Source: UBA8752 sp040261275 (GTDB lineage Bacteria > Bacteroidota > Bacteroidia > Flavobacteriales_D > Sanyastnellaceae). From it: 35,455 nt of DNA. This document shows, one piece after another, positions 33,080-35,455 of the stretch (the first letter of the stretch is position 1; every line of letters begins with the position of its first letter). The notes under the pieces are model-generated. The model was not told the DNA's origin. It saw only the letters and a program-made list of their open reading frames with translations, and did no database searches. The stretch lies in assembly GCA_040261275.1 (NCBI GenBank), contig JBDQOI010000024.1:1-35455 (forward strand), read 5' to 3'. The translations under genes and the position numbers were made by a program.

Positions 33080-33119
33080 CACACCCCGCGGAACTGTGCA
33101 GATACCGCCTACGAAAAAT

Positions 33120-34058
33120 TCATGGGCGCCAATGTGCAAGGTCCACATCGAGCAAGGACTCGAGCGCCACGACATCCGCTTCGAAATAGGTCCATAGCGC
33201 CTTGCGTTCCTCATCCGAAAGCGACGGAAGCCTTTTACTGCTGTACCATAGCTTTTTGGCTCCCCGTTTCAAAGGCTCCGGCATCCAGCGCCCAACACCC
33301 CCTTTCCACCCGGAACGCGTTGCCCATTGATTCAACCCTTCCATTCTTGCGCGGCCAGCAGTATTTGCCCGGTTCCCCTTGACTTCCGGAATGGGGCCGT
33401 CCAAGCCCAACCACTGCTGAAGGTCATTCCAAGTTCCCTGTTCAGAGAGTTCCCGGTTGAGCAGCACCTTGATCTTTTCGCGGGGAAAGGCCTTGAACCA
33501 CCGCTGCAGACCCTCGGTGTATAATCCTGCTTCAACAAAGAGCTCACTTCTGCCCCACCCGGGATCTGGATGGACCCTGTCCTTTTCTATTGCCTCCATG
33601 AGGTCCAGGTCAGTGAATCCATACATCCGGGCCATGAGCCAATGGGAATAGAGGCGTTCCACCGGGTTGCGCAAAGTCACAAGAATCTGGGCTTGAGGAT
33701 GTGCCGAAGCCACGGCAGCTGCAGCTGCTGTGGACCAGAGGTAAGATGTACTGCATTCCCCCACCACCCTGTGCGCCTGATTCGCTCCTTCAAAAAGGGC
33801 GGCGTATTCCCCGGGTCGTTGTATAAAGCCAACCTGGCGAGCAGTCAATGGCTTCCTGGCGAGATAAGCGGTGGTATCAAGGTCGGTATTGGCCTTGAAT
33901 GCGGGAGAGAAACGGGCTATGTCAATATCCGTAGCGAAATGGTTCGGCTCTTTCAATGGGCTCAGGAAAACCTGCTCATGGGCCGACAGCCTCTGATGAA
34001 TCAATGTCGTTCCAGCCTTCGGTGCGCCAATCAAAAAGAAGTTCAGCTTTTCCACCAT
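33120..34058 (-). CDS. PAPS-dependent sulfotransferase family protein
   Basis: The ATG at 34058 gives MVEKLNFFLIGAPKAGTT, with the 5'-phosphosulfate loop GAPKAGTT at 11-18, and a 312-residue product; farther upstream ATGs lie deeper inside the flippase gene. The 3'-phosphate-binding segment is LVTLRNPVERLYSHW. Further family features are SPLKEPNHF near residue 37, GECSTSYLW and a closing YFEADVVALESLL...W. It should transfer sulfate from PAPS to a hydroxyl on a carbohydrate or other acceptor, unknown here. The 16-base overlap with the flippase gene suggests the acceptor is the exported glycan. The protein is probably cytosolic. Confidence 0.85.
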   Translation of the reverse strand: MVEKLNFFLIGAPKAGTTLIHQRLSAHEQVFLSPLKEPNHFATDIDIARFSPAFKANTDLDTTAYLARKPLTARQVGFIQRPGEYAALFEGANQAHRVVGECSTSYLWSTAAAAAVASAHPQAQILVTLRNPVERLYSHWLMARMYGFTDLDLMEAIEKDRVHPDPGWGRSELFVEAGLYTEGLQRWFKAFPREKIKVLLNRELSEQGTWNDLQQWLGLDGPIPEVKGNRANTAGRARMEGLNQWATRSGWKGGVGRWMPEPLKRGAKKLWYSSKRLPSLSDEERKALWTYFEADVVALESLLDVDLAHWRP

Positions 34059-35398
34059 CTGCTCAGCAATGAAACCATGAGAAATCCGTGATGCCGCCAG
34101 ATGTACCATACACCCAGACCGTTCCAACAAAACATGCCCACAGCGGCGGAAATGGCCGCACCCAAAATGCCCATGGACGGCACGAAGACTAGGGCTGTAC
34201 CCAACTGCACCACCGCAGAAACAGCGAGAATAGCCAATCCTGCCCGCTCACCGCCCGTCATGTTGAGCAGGTACATGACAGGACCACAGAGTGCATTGAA
34301 ACACTGGCCGGCCGCCAACACCAATAAAGCCTTGAACACGGTGTCCCCCGCAAACTCTGGACCCCAAAACCCAAGGAGCCACGGCCCCAACAAACCAAGA
34401 AACAAAGCGCCGGGGAAGGCCACGGCGGTGTTCATCCACCCGATGCGTTGTACGGCCCTGCGCAGACCCTCGCGGTCGCCGCTGTCATGCAGCGCACTGA
34501 AAGTGGGTGCGCCCAATGCATTGACCGCGAATTGAGTAAACGTCAAGAGTGCCGCCAATCTGAATGCAGCACGGTAGTGGGCCACGTCTGCTTCAGAGAG
34601 CCATGCTGCAATCAACGCCGTATCGGCCCAGCTCAACACCAGGTGCAGCATGCTGCCCAGCCAAATGGGTCCTGCCAAGGCACGCAACTTCTGAATGTCG
34701 GCGGTTCGTTCAATTGCAGCGTCCTCGGCGGGGACATCCTGCACATTGACCGCCTTTCTAAAGAAAACCCATGCCGCAGCCATGCCAAGCAGTGCCAGGA
34801 CAACCGCTGTCGCAGACAATGCCGGAATCGGATCCCACCCGAGTAAAAGGATCATGCCGCCGGCAAGGAGCATCCACCATCCTGGTTGCAACAGGGCGTA
34901 AACTCCCACACGTCCAACGCCGCGCAAAGCCTCACCTGCCCAACCAATCAGCACCCATGCCCCTATGGCAATGCCCAATGCCGCATCAAGCCGAACAACG
35001 AAAAAGTCCATTGGATACAACCAACCCCAAGACACGGCCAATAGCGCCATACCCAAGATGGGCCAGGACCATCGACGGAACCTATCGAAGACGCGCCCAT
35101 GCAAACCCCGCGATGTCCATCCACTGAAAAGCTTGACAACCGCACCTTCCACACCACCGCGCAGCAACGTGCCTCCTACCGTAATCGCGAAAACGAAAAG
35201 TTCGGCCCGGCCAAGGGCATCGTCCCCAAACCTGCGCGCAACCAACAAGGAAAAAAGAAAGCCGCCAAATGCGCCGGCCACTTTGAACAACAGTACCCGG
35301 CCTGAACCGCCTAGCAGCCGTTGCCAAGAGCCATCGAGGCGGGAGGCGGTTGTGGATTCCTTCAAAGCTGAACAGGTCGTTCGCAACGTGCGAAGCAC
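34043..35398 (-). CDS. Polysaccharide/lipid flippase (MOP/MATE-like, Wzx type)
   Basis: The protein is strongly hydrophobic, with about 12-14 transmembrane helices and the family-type N terminus (LLFKVAGAFGGFLFSLLVARRFGDDALG). It should flip lipid-linked saccharides across the inner membrane. The open frame reaches into tRNA-Arg, so its first ATG is not usable. No in-frame ATG follows before the first helix, and the candidates are GTG at 35398 (used here, 451 residues), TTG at 35386 and TTG at 35365. The GTG is only 3 bases after the tRNA CCA, so this gene and the sulfotransferase may be transcribed through from the tRNA. Confidence 0.8.
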   Translation of the reverse strand: MLRTLRTTCSALKESTTASRLDGSWQRLLGGSGRVLLFKVAGAFGGFLFSLLVARRFGDDALGRAELFVFAITVGGTLLRGGVEGAVVKLFSGWTSRGLHGRVFDRFRRWSWPILGMALLAVSWGWLYPMDFFVVRLDAALGIAIGAWVLIGWAGEALRGVGRVGVYALLQPGWWMLLAGGMILLLGWDPIPALSATAVVLALLGMAAAWVFFRKAVNVQDVPAEDAAIERTADIQKLRALAGPIWLGSMLHLVLSWADTALIAAWLSEADVAHYRAAFRLAALLTFTQFAVNALGAPTFSALHDSGDREGLRRAVQRIGWMNTAVAFPGALFLGLLGPWLLGFWGPEFAGDTVFKALLVLAAGQCFNALCGPVMYLLNMTGGERAGLAILAVSAVVQLGTALVFVPSMGILGAAISAAVGMFCWNGLGVWYIWRHHGFLMVSLLSRWWKS

Positions 35399-35401
35399 AA
35401 A

Positions 35402-35455
35402 TGGCAGCCCCGCCAGGAATCGAACCTGGATCAAACGTTTAGGAAACGCTTATTC
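35402..35455 (-). tRNA. tRNA-Arg(CCT), 5' end cut off by the window
   Basis: The minus strand shows the anticodon arm AGCGT/TTCCTAA/ACGTT with anticodon CCT (arginine), the T-arm CCAGG/TTCGATT/CCTGG, the 3' acceptor strand CGGGGCT, discriminator G and an encoded CCA (35402-35404). The D-arm and 5' acceptor strand are outside the window. Confidence 0.9.

Noticed and set aside
1..35455. CRISPR arrays, insertion sequences, prophage or defence genes
   Set aside because: I looked for spaced identical repeats, transposase or integrase motifs and typical defence domains on both strands and saw none; the only repeats are the coding DCGG units.

Overview
The window looks like chromosomal DNA from a fairly G+C-rich member of the Bacteroidota, probably near Flavobacteriales (lineage inferred, not tested). 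Supporting signs are -7 promoter boxes of the TAnnTTTG type, near absence of Shine-Dalgarno sequences, a DnaG whose zinc-binding cysteines are replaced, a DUF4292 lipoprotein, a TAnnTTTG-driven prs, and a speA-speB-deoxyhypusine-synthase-like polyamine cluster. It is almost entirely housekeeping and cell-envelope DNA. I found no CRISPR array, transposase, integrase, phage gene or restriction system.

Layout. 1-130: 3' part of tRNA-Gln and its terminator. 167-3611: an ALDH8-type aldehyde dehydrogenase, an OmpA-type lipoprotein and a lipoprotein with six cysteine-rich DCGG repeats. 3712-7481: recJ and dnaG, convergent. 7555-9569: a two-component system (histidine kinase then OmpR-type regulator), divergent from prs-rplY-pth (9637-11808). 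11841-13971: yicC-gmk-nadD on the minus strand, divergent from a polyprenyl diphosphate synthase, a MORN-like lipoprotein and a glucosaminidase/LysM protein (14036-16558). 16584-20561: homogentisate dioxygenase, 4-hydroxyphenylpyruvate dioxygenase and a two-domain ABC ATPase. 20571-28717: a tightly coupled run of enoyl-CoA hydratase, dut, sugar nucleotidyltransferase, TPR lipoprotein, DUF4292 lipoprotein, EnvC-like protein and feoB. feoA then lies on the opposite strand, overlapping the feoB 3' end. 29031-29164: tRNA-Val with its promoter and terminator. 29178-32897: polyamine operon speA-speB-speY-like plus a small acidic protein. 33120-35398: sulfotransferase and polysaccharide flippase behind a tRNA-Arg cut by the window edge.

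How the genes work together. HPPD and homogentisate dioxygenase are consecutive steps of tyrosine degradation. SpeA and SpeB convert arginine to putrescine through agmatine, and the deoxyhypusine-synthase-like enzyme probably uses the product. YicC, Gmk and NadD form a small RNA/nucleotide operon. The dut-to-envC block combines nucleotide sanitation with envelope building. Ten gene junctions are 4-base ATGA overlaps, and several first-in-operon genes have a -7 box ending only 4-5 bases before the ATG, which suggests leaderless transcripts plus translational coupling.

The points most worth a second look are the leader of speA (a basic 24-codon mini-ORF and two inverted repeats before an arginine decarboxylase), the recurring -7 box/ATG spacing, a FeoB without the G4 aspartate, and the antiparallel feoA/feoB overlap. 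Gene calls rest on motifs and family memory read by eye; no database search was run.
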